DNA of 12,653 nucleotides from Candidatus Luteimonas excrementigallinarum (GTDB lineage: Bacteria; Pseudomonadota; Gammaproteobacteria; Xanthomonadales; Xanthomonadaceae). Positions 1 to 6,378 of the stretch are shown here, one piece after another; within the stretch, counting starts at the first letter, position 1; each line of letters begins with the position of its first letter. The notes under the pieces were generated by a model. The model had not been told where the DNA came from, ran no database searches, and saw nothing but the letters and a program-made list of their open reading frames with translations. Position numbers and translations under genes: made by a program. Where the stretch lies: positions 1 to 12,653 of the forward strand of contig DXCY01000150.1 of the NCBI GenBank assembly GCA_019115725.1. The letters are read 5' to 3'.

Positions 1-612
1 CACAAACTTCATTGCGCCATCGAGGCTGCCGTAGAGCTGGCTTTCGGTTTCCAGCAGGCGCCGCTTGACGCGCGCCTCGTCCTTGTCGAGCAGGCCGGCG
101 CGCAGGTCCGAATCAATCGACAGCTGCTTGCCGGGCATGGCATCCAGGGTGAAGCGCGCAGCCACTTCCGCCACGCGCTCGGCGCCTTTGGCGATCACGA
201 TGAACTGGACCACGGTGATGATCAGAAACACCACCAGGCCCACCACCAGGTTGCCACCGGCCACCAGTGCGCCGAAGGTTTCCACGATGTGGCCACCCTC
301 GGCGTCGAGCAGGATCGAACGGGTAATGGCCACCGAGATCGCCAGCCGGAACAGCGTGGTCAGCAGCAGCACGCTGGGGAAGCTGGAGAAGGCCACCGGA
401 CTGGGAATATAGATACCCAGCAGCAGCAGGCCGAAGCCGATCGAGATGTTGACCGCCACCAGCGAGTCGAGCAGCACCAGCGGCAGCGGCAGGATCATCA
501 CGGTGATGATCAGCACCGCGCCAAAGGCCAGGAACACGTCGCTGTAACCGAGACGCCGGCGTGGCGCCGAGCCAGCCGGCGCGGCGAACAGGTTTCCAAT
601 CAGGGCCCGCAT
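1..612 (-). CDS. sctV: SctV, T3SS export-ring protein (FlhA/YscV family), N-terminal part, runs off left edge
   Basis: This is the first 204 codons of a FHIPEP-family protein; the gene continues beyond position 1 in the same frame. SctV forms the nonameric ring under the export gate and receives substrates and chaperones. Visible features are hydrophobic segments at about residues 26-45 and 50-70, then about 118-140, and a FHIPEP-like stretch around residues 88-102 (FRLAISVAITRSILL). The conserved cytosolic motif PGKQLSIDSDLRAG spans residues 160-173. The stretch ESQLYGSLDGAMKFV (residues 190-204) resembles secretion SctV (YscV) more than flagellar FlhA. The start is ATG at 612, with a G-rich Shine-Dalgarno (complement of the C-run at 620-626) about five bases upstream. 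It lies downstream of the FliO-like gene on the same strand, 282 bases away, so it may have its own promoter in that gap. Family assignment is firm; the large C-terminal cytosolic domain cannot be seen. Confidence 0.96.
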   Translation of the reverse strand, partial: MRALIGNLFAAPAGSAPRRRLGYSDVFLAFGAVLIITVMILPLPLVLLDSLVAVNISIGFGLLLLGIYIPSPVAFSSFPSVLLLTTLFRLAISVAITRSILLDAEGGHIVETFGALVAGGNLVVGLVVFLIITVVQFIVIAKGAERVAEVAARFTLDAMPGKQLSIDSDLRAGLLDKDEARVKRRLLETESQLYGSLDGAMKFV

Positions 613-654
613 CTCTACTCCCCCCCGGTTCCGCGGCCAGCGGCGTCATCAAAC

Positions 655-677
655 CCAGGCGTGGATCCCGTGCCTGG
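655..677. repeat. Inverted repeat in the sctV leader
   Basis: CCAGGC (655-660) and GCCTGG (672-677) are perfect six-base inverted arms separated by 11 bases, some 43 bases before the sctV ATG. It could be a dimeric protein-binding site or a leader hairpin. The Shine-Dalgarno (620-626) is outside it. Arms this short can arise by chance in GC-rich DNA. Confidence 0.35.
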
Positions 678-780
678 CACCTGATCTGCAGTACACATCC
701 GCATGTCGCGTCGCGAACACCCTGACTTCTGCAGCACCGCTGACCTCATGCGTCACTTTGTGCCAACTTACGATAGCCAT

Positions 781-802
781 GTAAAGTGTACGAAGCGTAA
801 AG
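781..802. repeat. Direct repeat GTAAAG in the sctV upstream region
   Basis: GTAAAG occurs at 781-786 and again at 797-802, a 16-base period, inside the A/T-rich stretch ahead of sctV. TTACG at 768-772 and CGTAA at 796-800 form the ends of a loose inverted repeat over the same stretch. The pattern could be a binding site for a response regulator, but that is inference from repetition alone. Confidence 0.25.
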
Positions 803-850
803 AAGATGTTTCAGCAGGGATAACTTCCGTTCTGGGCCAGACCGCATGCG

Positions 851-876
851 AATAGCGTGACAAGCATCACGTTATG
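851..876. promoter_or_regulatory. CRP/Clp-like operator candidate (GTGA-N6-TCAC)
   Basis: An imperfect palindrome has the core GTGA (857-860), six bases, then TCAC (867-870). The symmetry extends outward with matching flanks, AATAGC on the left against GTTATG on the right (four of six positions). GTGA-N6-TCAC is the core recognised by CRP-family regulators; xanthomonads have a CRP homologue, Clp. It sits just after the FliO-like stop codon and about 240 bases before the sctV start. No T-run follows on the minus strand, which argues against a simple terminator. No convincing -10 element was found at the spacing expected for activation. Confidence 0.4.
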
Positions 877-894
877 CAAACCAATCACGGAGGC

Positions 895-1353
895 TTAACG
901 CCGCAGCAGCACATCTAATGGAGACTTCGCGGCAGGCGCGGTATGCCCCGGGCCGGATTCTTCCGGATCTGGATCGGGGGTCACATCGTCCTGTTCCAGA
1001 CGTGTGATCAGATTGACCGACTGCGCGCTCACCCCGATGGCCAGCACGCGCCCGGCACGGGTCTTGAGCAGCACGACGCGCTCGCGCGGACCCACCGGCA
1101 GGATCTGCAGGACCGACAAATGGGCGTTGCTGCCCGTCATGCCGTAACGGCGACGCAGCAGGCGCAGCACCAGGAGCAGGGCAACGATCATGAACCCCAA
1201 CGGCACCACGATTCCCAGCAGCTCGCGCAGATACGACGTCGGTGGCGCGACGGCCGCTGGGGCGGCAGCCGCCAGGGCAAGGCCGGGAACAAGGGTCAGC
1301 GCGGCGATGGCGATCACGTGGGCCGTACGGAAACCAGGCAGGCGATAGGGCAT
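895..1353 (-). CDS. FliO-like membrane protein in the T3SS locus
   Basis: A 152-residue protein that I place in the FliO family. FliO is an inner-membrane assembly factor for the FliP (SctR) export-gate complex. Residues 1-28 look like a signal peptide (hydrophobic 12-28, ending GLALA-AAA). Residues 44-66 form one transmembrane helix followed by RLLRRRYG. Residues 77-121 are a compact FliO-type domain with the hallmark LPVGPRERVVLL (85-96) and AIGVSAQSVNLI (105-116). The tail (122-152) is acidic and Pro-rich. I chose ATG 1353 because it gives a complete signal peptide; much longer readings of this frame have no credible N-terminus. The ribosome-binding site is weak. It reads toward sctV and diverges from the kinase operon. 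FliO is characteristic of flagellar rather than injectisome systems, so its presence here is odd. Domain assignment is from motif memory, not a search. Confidence 0.78.
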   Translation of the reverse strand: MPYRLPGFRTAHVIAIAALTLVPGLALAAAAPAAVAPPTSYLRELLGIVVPLGFMIVALLLVLRLLRRRYGMTGSNAHLSVLQILPVGPRERVVLLKTRAGRVLAIGVSAQSVNLITRLEQDDVTPDPDPEESGPGHTAPAAKSPLDVLLRR

Positions 1354-1471
1354 GGCGGGAATGGGGGCGTGAAGGAATGAAAAGGGGACGCGCGCGGTGC
1401 GCGGCAGCAGGGTATCCCATTGCCCGCGGCATGGAACGACGGCCGCAACGGGTCGGCGGCAGGTGATGGCC
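1354..1471. promoter_or_regulatory. Divergent intergenic region between the FliO-like gene and the kinase operon
   Basis: These 118 bases separate two divergent genes and should hold the promoter of the plus-strand regulator/sctQRST operon and possibly that of the FliO-like gene. It contains a nearly perfect inverted repeat around 1419-1434 (CCA-T-TGCC, three bases, GGCATGG, with one bulged T). I could not identify a credible -35/-10 pair. No Xanthomonas-type PIP box (TTCGC-N15-TTCG) was seen. Confidence 0.35.
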
Positions 1472-2551
1472 ATGGCCGGTATGGACCCCGCAACAGCGGC
1501 AACGACTCCGATCCCGGACCTTGAGCCCCTGCTCCAGGCAGTGCCGTTCGCCTGCGCCGCCTTTGGCCGCGATGACGGCGGCCTGCGCGCCGCAAACGAC
1601 CAGTACCGGCGCGAATTCGGCGCCCTGGCAGGCCATGAACGCCGCGCCGGGCTGCTCGGCGCGCTGCGCGCCAGCGAGGTGGACATCGACGCCGGCCGCG
1701 AGGTGCGCGCGCCGCACAACGGCCGCTGGTATTCGCTGTACTGGCGCGACATCGAGCAACAGGGCGAAGCCCTCTCGCTGCTGACCGCGATCGACATCAG
1801 CGAACGGATCGAGACCCTGGATTCCCACAAGAGCCGCCAGGAAAAACTGCTGTTCACCTCGCGGCTGATGTCGGTGGGGGAAATGGCCGCCACCCTGGCC
1901 CACGAACTCAACCAGCCGCTGGCGGCGATCGTCAATTACCTCAACGGCAGCCTGCGCCTGGTGGGACAGGCCGGCGGCCCGGCCCAGGTGGAGCGCGCCC
2001 TGGTGGCTGCGCGCACCCAGGCCGAACACGCCGCGGCGGTGATCGCCCGGGTGCGCGAGTTCGTCCGCGCGCGCGAACCCCGGCGCGATGCCCACAGCCT
2101 GGCCGCGATTGCCGGCACGGTGCTGGAACTGCTGCGTCTGGAGGCCGAGCGCCAGCAGCTGGACATCGAAGTGGCGCTCGCCGCCACCCTGCCCGACGTC
2201 TACGCCGACAAGGTCATGGTGGAACAGGTGCTGCTGAACCTGGTGAAGAACGCGATCGAAGCCATGCGCGAGGTCGACGTGGCCGAGCGCGACCTGCGCA
2301 TCGAGGGCCGGGTGAACCTGGACGGCGAGATCGAGGTGCGGGTCTGCGACCGCGGCAGCGGCATGAGCCCGGCGGAGAGCGAGCAGCTGTTCTCGCCGTT
2401 CTACACGACCAAGTCGGACGGGCTCGGCATCGGCCTGGCGATCTGCCGGTCGATCATCGAATACCACGAAGGACGGCTGTTCTTCGAACCACGCGAGGGC
2501 GGCGGCAGCATCTTCGGTTTCACCCTGCCGCGCGCCGAAGGGAGGGCATGA
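1472..2551 (+). CDS. Soluble PAS-domain sensor histidine kinase (FixL-like)
   Basis: A 359-residue protein with no membrane segment, so the signal is probably sensed in the cytosol. Residues 20-115 look like a PAS domain (it ends in the typical LLTAIDISERIE, 103-114). Residues 130-200 are the dimerisation/phosphoacceptor domain with the H-box HELNQPLAAI; H144 is the expected phosphorylated residue. Residues 245-353 are the ATP-binding domain: N-box LLNLVKNAIEAM (254-265), G1 DRGSGM (293-298), F-box FSPFYTTK (307-314) and G2 GLGIGLAI (317-324). This HELNQPL subtype is typical of FixL/TtrS-like kinases paired with FixJ-type regulators. In-frame ATGs are at 1466, 1472 and 1481; I prefer 1472 because AGGTG (1461-1465) lies six bases before it. 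The stop precedes the regulator start by one base. The PAS ligand cannot be inferred. Confidence 0.93.
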   Translation: MAGMDPATAATTPIPDLEPLLQAVPFACAAFGRDDGGLRAANDQYRREFGALAGHERRAGLLGALRASEVDIDAGREVRAPHNGRWYSLYWRDIEQQGEALSLLTAIDISERIETLDSHKSRQEKLLFTSRLMSVGEMAATLAHELNQPLAAIVNYLNGSLRLVGQAGGPAQVERALVAARTQAEHAAAVIARVREFVRAREPRRDAHSLAAIAGTVLELLRLEAERQQLDIEVALAATLPDVYADKVMVEQVLLNLVKNAIEAMREVDVAERDLRIEGRVNLDGEIEVRVCDRGSGMSPAESEQLFSPFYTTKSDGLGIGLAICRSIIEYHEGRLFFEPREGGGSIFGFTLPRAEGRA

Positions 2552-2552
2552 G

Positions 2553-3152
2553 ATGGGACAGGTCCTGGTGTACCTGGTCGACGACAACGACGGTTTCAGG
2601 GAGTCCACCGCCTGGCTGCTGGAAACGGCCGGTTTCAAGGTGGACGCGTACGCGTCGGGGGCCGATTTCCTGGCCGCCTATGACGCCGGACGGCCGACCG
2701 GGGAAGCCTGCCTGGTGTCCGATATCCGCATGCCGCGCATGAGCGGGTTGCAGCTGCAGGACGAGCTCATCCGCCGCGGCAGCACCCTGCCGCTGGTGTT
2801 CGTCACCGCCCACGGCGACGTGCCGCTGGCAGTGGAGGCGATCCGCAAGGGCGCGGCCAACTTCCTCGAAAAGCCCTTTGGCGATGAGACCCTGGTTGAA
2901 GCGATCGGCGCCGCGCTGGCCAATGCGCGCAGCCGCTCGGAAGGCTTCATCCACCAGCAGGTGCTGGAGAAGCTCAGCCCGCGCGAGCGCCAGGTGCTGG
3001 ACCTGGTGGTAGCCAGCAAGCCCAACAAGATCATTGCCGACATCCTCGGCATCAGCATCAAGACGGTGGAGCTGCACCGGTCGAACATGATGAGCAAACT
3101 CGGGGTACGCTCGCTGCCCGAACTGATGAAGGTGGCACTCGGGCATGCCTGA
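2553..3152 (+). CDS. FixJ/NarL-type DNA-binding response regulator
   Basis: A 199-residue two-domain regulator. Receiver domain, residues 4-122: acidic pocket D10/D11, phospho-acceptor D57 in SDIRM, switch T85 in VTAH and K107 in EKPF. LuxR/FixJ helix-turn-helix, residues 137-195: LSPRERQVLDLV, then NKIIADILGISIKTVELHR and SNMMSKLGVRSLPELMKVA. All key residues are present, so it should be phosphorylated by the kinase just upstream and bind DNA. The start ATG 2553 has a strong Shine-Dalgarno, GGGAGGG (2540-2546), inside the kinase gene. Its last eight bases overlap the first codons of sctQ, which implies one transcript and coupled translation with the T3SS genes. Its targets are not known; autoregulation of this operon and control of sctV and sctU are reasonable guesses. 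Confidence 0.95.
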   Translation: MGQVLVYLVDDNDGFRESTAWLLETAGFKVDAYASGADFLAAYDAGRPTGEACLVSDIRMPRMSGLQLQDELIRRGSTLPLVFVTAHGDVPLAVEAIRKGAANFLEKPFGDETLVEAIGAALANARSRSEGFIHQQVLEKLSPRERQVLDLVVASKPNKIIADILGISIKTVELHRSNMMSKLGVRSLPELMKVALGHA

Positions 3153-4266
3153 AACCGTGAACGCGGCACCGGCCGCATCGGCCTCCCCGGCAGCATCGGC
3201 GGCCGCGCCGCTGCGCGGGCGCATTCCTGCCATTCCAGCCGCCCAGGCCCAGGCGCTGCGCACGTTCTTCTCGGCGCCGCACAGCTGGCTGCTGGCCGAC
3301 CACGGCCTGCTGATGTTCATGCCCGGCAAGCCGGGCGCGGCGGAGGAAGTGTTCGAGCTGGACGCCGAAGGCACCCGCATCGGCCTGCGCCTGCAGGCCA
3401 CCGCCTCGGTGGCCGCGGAAGGCCTGCACTGGAGCGATTTCAGCGGCTCGTCGCGGATCCTGGCCTGGAGCCTGGCCCACGAGGCCCAGCTGATGCGGCT
3501 GAGCGAGGCGCTGGGCGTTGCCCTCACCCCGCTGCTGGAGCCCGCGCAGGCCGAGGCACAGGACGCGCCGCTGTGGCTGGACTTCCTGATCGACGACGAG
3601 CCGCCAGCGGAGGACCCCGACGCCGCGCGCCGCGCGCCGGGACTGCACGGCTCGCTGCGCCTGCCGGCCGAGTGGCTGCAGCGCCTGCTGACCCGTGCCG
3701 AGCCTCCGTTTGAAGGCGAGGCGCCGCCGCGTCTGGGCCGCTGGAGCCGTATCCCGGCCCCGGTCTCGCTGCAGTTCGCCATCCCGCCACTGACCCCGGA
3801 CGACCTGGCCGCGCTGGCGCCGGGCTCGGTCTTCGTGGTCGGCCGTGGCGGCCGTCGGCCCGCGTTCCAGGCCCGGTCCTGCGGCCTTGCCTGGCCCCTG
3901 GCGCCCACCGGCAGCGGCTGGCGCATCGAGGGCCCGGCACAATCCATTCCACGCATCCAGGAGGACTCCCCCATGACCGATACCCCTTCCCAGGCCGCGG
4001 AAGACGGCGAGCAGGAAGCCGCCGCCGCTCCACCCGATCCGGATGCCGCCGTGCGCGGCCTGCCGGCCCAGGTGGTATTCGAGATCGGGCGCCTGGAAAT
4101 GCCGGTCGGCAAGCTGGCCGAACTGCAGCCGGGCTATGTGTTCCCGGTGCCGGCCCAGCTGGAAGGGGCCAACGTCACCATCCGCGCCAACGGCGAGGCG
4201 GTCGGCCAGGGCGAGCTGGTCTCGGTTGGCGATACCCTCGGCGTGCGTCTGCTGTCCTGGAAGTAG
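3145..4266 (+). CDS. sctQ: SctQ, T3SS cytosolic sorting-platform protein (FliM/FliN, SpoA family)
   Basis: A 373-residue protein whose C-terminal part (about residues 300-373) is a SpoA/FliN domain: FEIGRLEMPVGKLAELQPGY, then GEAVGQGELVSVGDTLGVRL. Residues 220-276 (VSLQFAIPPLTPDDLAALAP and following) look like a first, diverged SpoA domain. The N-terminus is Ala/Pro-rich and poorly conserved, as usual for SctQ. The flagellar FliM N-terminal CheY-binding peptide is absent. SctQ forms the pods of the sorting platform that links the ATPase and export gate in the cytosol. The start ATG 3145 overlaps the regulator stop by eight bases, with AAGGTGG (3129-3135) upstream. It is followed nine bases later by sctR. 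A strong internal ribosome-binding site predicts a second, shorter product, listed separately. Assignment rests on the C-terminal domain plus the sctR-sctS-sctT order after it. Confidence 0.92.
   Translation: MPETVNAAPAASASPAASAAAPLRGRIPAIPAAQAQALRTFFSAPHSWLLADHGLLMFMPGKPGAAEEVFELDAEGTRIGLRLQATASVAAEGLHWSDFSGSSRILAWSLAHEAQLMRLSEALGVALTPLLEPAQAEAQDAPLWLDFLIDDEPPAEDPDAARRAPGLHGSLRLPAEWLQRLLTRAEPPFEGEAPPRLGRWSRIPAPVSLQFAIPPLTPDDLAALAPGSVFVVGRGGRRPAFQARSCGLAWPLAPTGSGWRIEGPAQSIPRIQEDSPMTDTPSQAAEDGEQEAAAAPPDPDAAVRGLPAQVVFEIGRLEMPVGKLAELQPGYVFPVPAQLEGANVTIRANGEAVGQGELVSVGDTLGVRLLSWK
3973..4266 (+). CDS. SctQ-C, internally translated C-terminal form of SctQ
   Basis: Inside sctQ, and in frame with it, ATG 3973 (codon 277) is preceded by a perfect AGGAGG (3959-3964) with an eight-base spacer. 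This is one of the strongest ribosome-binding sites in the window, better than that of full-length sctQ. The product would be 97 residues: an Asp/Glu/Ala-rich linker (about 277-303 of SctQ) and the complete C-terminal SpoA domain. Several T3SSs (Yersinia YscQ, Salmonella SpaO, Shigella Spa33) are known to make such a short form, which joins the full-length protein in the sorting platform. Its existence here is inferred from the sequence and the family precedent. Confidence 0.75.
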   Translation: MTDTPSQAAEDGEQEAAAAPPDPDAAVRGLPAQVVFEIGRLEMPVGKLAELQPGYVFPVPAQLEGANVTIRANGEAVGQGELVSVGDTLGVRLLSWK

Positions 4267-4275
4267 GTCCGGACC

Positions 4276-5277
4276 ATGGATTTCAGCAATTACTCCCCGG
4301 CGCTGGTCCTCATGGTCGTCGTCAGCCTGGCGCTGGCGCCGTTCGTGGCGGTGATGGTGACCTCCTTCACCAAGATGGTGGTGGTGCTGAGCCTGCTGCG
4401 CAACGCGCTGGGGCTGCAGCAGGTGCCGCCGAACGTGGTCATCAACGGCCTGGCGATCGTGCTGTCGATCTACGTGATGTACCCGGTGATCGTGGACACC
4501 CAGGCAGCGGTGAGCGCGCACGCGGAAGGCAGGCCGCCGCCGCCCAATGTGCAGGAGCAGATCCGCAAGCGCCAGGCCGAGCAGGCCGCGTACGCGCAGG
4601 CGGCAATGGAGGCCATGCGCGAGGGCGCGCCGACGCCGGGCGTTGACGCCGCCACGTCCACCAGCCCGGCAGCGGCCGACGCGCTCCGGGCCGAAGCGCA
4701 GGCCGCGGCCGAACCCGAGCGCGGCGAGCTGTTCCAGACCGTGACCGGCGGCGTGGGGCCGGTGCCTGCGGATGCGGAGGGCGCGGAGGCGCCTGCCACC
4801 GCGCAGGGCGCACCGGCACCGCGGGTGATCATTGCACCGCCGCCGGCACCGGCGAGCGGACCGCCTGACGGCGGCATGGACGCCAACTATCTGCTGGGCC
4901 TGGCCGAAGCAGGCAAGGAGCCGCTGCGCAGCTTCCTCATCGACCACTCGCACCGCACCGAGAAGCAGTTCTTCCTCGACAGCGCGCGGCGCCTGATGCC
5001 CGAGGAATACCATGCGTCGCTGTCGCCGAACGACTTCATCGTGGTGATCCCGGCGTTCACGGTGAGCGAGCTGACCGCGGCGTTCCAGATCGGCTTCCTG
5101 ATCTTCCTGCCGTTTCTGATCATCGACCTGGTGGTGGCCAACATCCTGCTGGCGCTGGGCATGATGATGATGTCCCCCACCATCGTCTCGCTGCCGTTCA
5201 AGCTGCTGCTGTTCGTGCTGGTGGACGGCTGGGCCAAGCTGGTGCACGGCCTGGTGCTGACCTACGCAATCGCATGA
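4276..5277 (+). CDS. sctR: SctR, T3SS export-gate protein (FliP/YscR family) with a large insertion
   Basis: A 333-residue protein; usual SctR is close to 215-220. N-terminal core: helix 8-30 and LRNALGLQQVPPNVVINGLA (41-60), followed by a helix to about 73. C-terminal core: EPLRSFLIDHSHRTEKQFF (215-233), the FliP signature IPAFTVSELTAAFQIGFLI (258-276), two C-terminal hydrophobic helices, and MMMM at 296-299, matching the methionine gasket that closes the FliP/SctR pore. Between them, residues about 80-205 are an Ala/Pro/Glu-rich, low-complexity segment with a charged helix-like part (QEQIRKRQAEQAAYAQAAMEA's region, 93-115). It adds about 115 residues to the periplasm-facing loop. Five SctR with SctS and SctT form the gate. 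The start ATG 4276 follows sctQ by nine bases with a weak AGGT upstream. The reading frame is continuous and all core motifs are intact, so a functional protein is expected. Confidence 0.96.
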   Translation: MDFSNYSPALVLMVVVSLALAPFVAVMVTSFTKMVVVLSLLRNALGLQQVPPNVVINGLAIVLSIYVMYPVIVDTQAAVSAHAEGRPPPPNVQEQIRKRQAEQAAYAQAAMEAMREGAPTPGVDAATSTSPAAADALRAEAQAAAEPERGELFQTVTGGVGPVPADAEGAEAPATAQGAPAPRVIIAPPPAPASGPPDGGMDANYLLGLAEAGKEPLRSFLIDHSHRTEKQFFLDSARRLMPEEYHASLSPNDFIVVIPAFTVSELTAAFQIGFLIFLPFLIIDLVVANILLALGMMMMSPTIVSLPFKLLLFVLVDGWAKLVHGLVLTYAIA

Positions 5278-5307
5278 GCACCGCGCGCGCCACCGGAGGA
5301 GCCGCCC

Positions 5308-5583
5308 ATGGCTGAAGTGCTGGAACTGACCCGCCAGTCGCTGTGGCTGGTGCTGGTGCTGTCGGGCCCGCCGATCGCGGCGGCCGCGGTGGTGGGCCTG
5401 CTGGTGGCCTTCCTGCAGGCCGCCACCCAGCTGCAGGAACAGACGTTCGCCTATGCGCTGAAGTTCCTGACCATCGTGCTGGCGCTGTTCGTGACCGCCT
5501 CGATGATCGGCGGCAGCATGTACACCTTCACCGAGCACATCTTCAATTCCTTCCCCGGCCTGGTGAGGGACTACCGGCAGTGA
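5308..5583 (+). CDS. sctS: SctS, T3SS export-gate protein (FliQ/YscS family)
   Basis: A 91-residue protein of the usual length for the family. It has two hydrophobic helices at about residues 12-35 and 51-74. Between them is the conserved polar turn ATQLQEQTFAYALKF (39-53), including the QLQEQT motif that sits at the cytosolic mouth of the gate. Four SctS subunits wrap the SctR/SctT assembly in known export gates. The start ATG 5308 has a strong GGAGGAG (5295-5301) six bases upstream, 30 bases after the sctR stop. It overlaps the sctT start at GTGA. Confidence 0.95.
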   Translation: MAEVLELTRQSLWLVLVLSGPPIAAAAVVGLLVAFLQAATQLQEQTFAYALKFLTIVLALFVTASMIGGSMYTFTEHIFNSFPGLVRDYRQ

Positions 5584-6368
5584 ACCCGTTCGGCTCGCTG
5601 ACCGAGGGCATGCTGGCCCTGGGTTTGACCCTGCCGCGGATCATCGGCGCATTCATCATGCTGCCGCTGATCACCCAGTCGAACATGCCGGCGATGGTGC
5701 GCAACAGCTTTCTGGTCAGCCTGGCCATCGTGGCCCTGCCGGTGGCGATCGCGGCCGCGCCCAGCGCCACCATGACCACGCTGCAGTGGCCGATGATGGT
5801 GCTCAAGGAGCTGTTCATCGGCCTGGCGATCGGCTACCTGTTCGGGCTGGTGTTCTGGGCGTTCTCGGCCGCCGGCACGGTGATCGACAACCAGGTGGGC
5901 ATGGGCATGGCCCAGGCCTTTGATCCGATCCAGGGCCACCAGGTGACCCTGCACGGGCAGTTCCTGTCCGAGTTCGCGGCATGGCTGTTCATGGCCAGCG
6001 GCGCGTTCATGATCTTCCTCGGCCTGCTGATGGACAGCTATGCCATCTGGCCGGCCACCTCGTTCTTCCCCACCCTGGACCGGGCCGGGATCAACCTGTT
6101 CGTCAGCCACTTCGGCTGGTTCATGAGCACGCTGGTGGTGCTGGCGGCCCCGGTGATGGTGATCCTGCTGATCATCGACCTGTCGTTCGGGCTGATGAAC
6201 CGGTTCGCGCCGCAGCTGAACGTGTTCGCGCTGACCCTGCCGATCAAGGCCTGGCTGGCCACGGCGATCCTGATGCTGCTGCTGGGCGTGTACGTGGAGG
6301 TGCTGGTGGACCGGCTGGCCTCCAACAGCGGCCTGGTGGAACTGCTGCGGCGGACCTTCGGCGGCTGA
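5580..6368 (+). CDS. sctT: SctT, T3SS export-gate protein (FliR/YscT family)
   Basis: A 262-residue polytopic inner-membrane protein, about the family's usual length. It begins MNPFGSLTEGMLALGLTLPR and has repeated long hydrophobic stretches. The FliR/SctT-type polar segment AGTVIDNQVGMGMAQAFDP is near residues 100-118, and the last hydrophobic stretch ends near VEVLVDRL. One SctT caps the SctR pentamer to complete the export gate. I chose GTG 5580, which overlaps the sctS stop as GTGA with GAGGG (5564-5568) upstream, because it gives the normal N-terminus. An ATG far upstream in this frame (5343) lies inside sctS and would add residues unlike the family. A six-base hairpin follows the stop, then the convergent sctU. 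Confidence 0.94.
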   Translation: MNPFGSLTEGMLALGLTLPRIIGAFIMLPLITQSNMPAMVRNSFLVSLAIVALPVAIAAAPSATMTTLQWPMMVLKELFIGLAIGYLFGLVFWAFSAAGTVIDNQVGMGMAQAFDPIQGHQVTLHGQFLSEFAAWLFMASGAFMIFLGLLMDSYAIWPATSFFPTLDRAGINLFVSHFGWFMSTLVVLAAPVMVILLIIDLSFGLMNRFAPQLNVFALTLPIKAWLATAILMLLLGVYVEVLVDRLASNSGLVELLRRTFGG

Positions 6369-6378
6369 TCCGGCGAGG

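Larger units (their letters stand above)
613..894 (-). promoter_or_regulatory. Intergenic region upstream of sctV, probable promoter region
   Basis: This 282-base gap lies between the FliO-like gene and sctV, both on the minus strand. It is clearly richer in A/T than the genes around it, especially at about 760-835, as expected of a promoter region. A minus-strand TTTACA at 785-780 resembles a -35 box, but the hexamer 17 bases downstream (CACAAA) is a poor -10, so I do not call a promoter position. It holds a GTGA-N6-TCAC palindrome (851-876), a short direct repeat (781-802) and an inverted repeat near the sctV start (655-677), listed separately. I see no ORF or RNA gene in it. Confidence 0.5.

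Noticed and set aside
746..767. A sigma-54-like TGGCAC element on the minus strand upstream of sctV.
   Set aside because: The -24-like half is present but the -12 half (TTGC at the required spacing) is not.
872..2638. Long open frames on the minus strand opposite the kinase gene (about 588 and 346 codons).
   Set aside because: They are antisense to a kinase with every catalytic motif intact and encode low-complexity sequence. Only the last 152 codons of the second one (895-1353) are a real gene.
5274..5315. A 13-codon ORF starting at ATGA over the sctR stop and ending just inside sctS.
   Set aside because: Possible translational-coupling leader, but short overlaps of this kind are frequent by chance and the strong sctS Shine-Dalgarno inside it explains sctS translation.
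3058..5538. An 826-codon open frame on the minus strand opposite sctQRS.
   Set aside because: It is rich in His, Gln and Arg, as expected of the reverse of GC-rich coding sequence, and overlaps four well-supported genes.
5343..5579. A longer SctT starting at 5343.
   Set aside because: The extra 79 residues lie in sctS in another frame and look random (Gly/Ala/Arg). GTG 5580 gives a normal SctT N-terminus with a ribosome-binding site.
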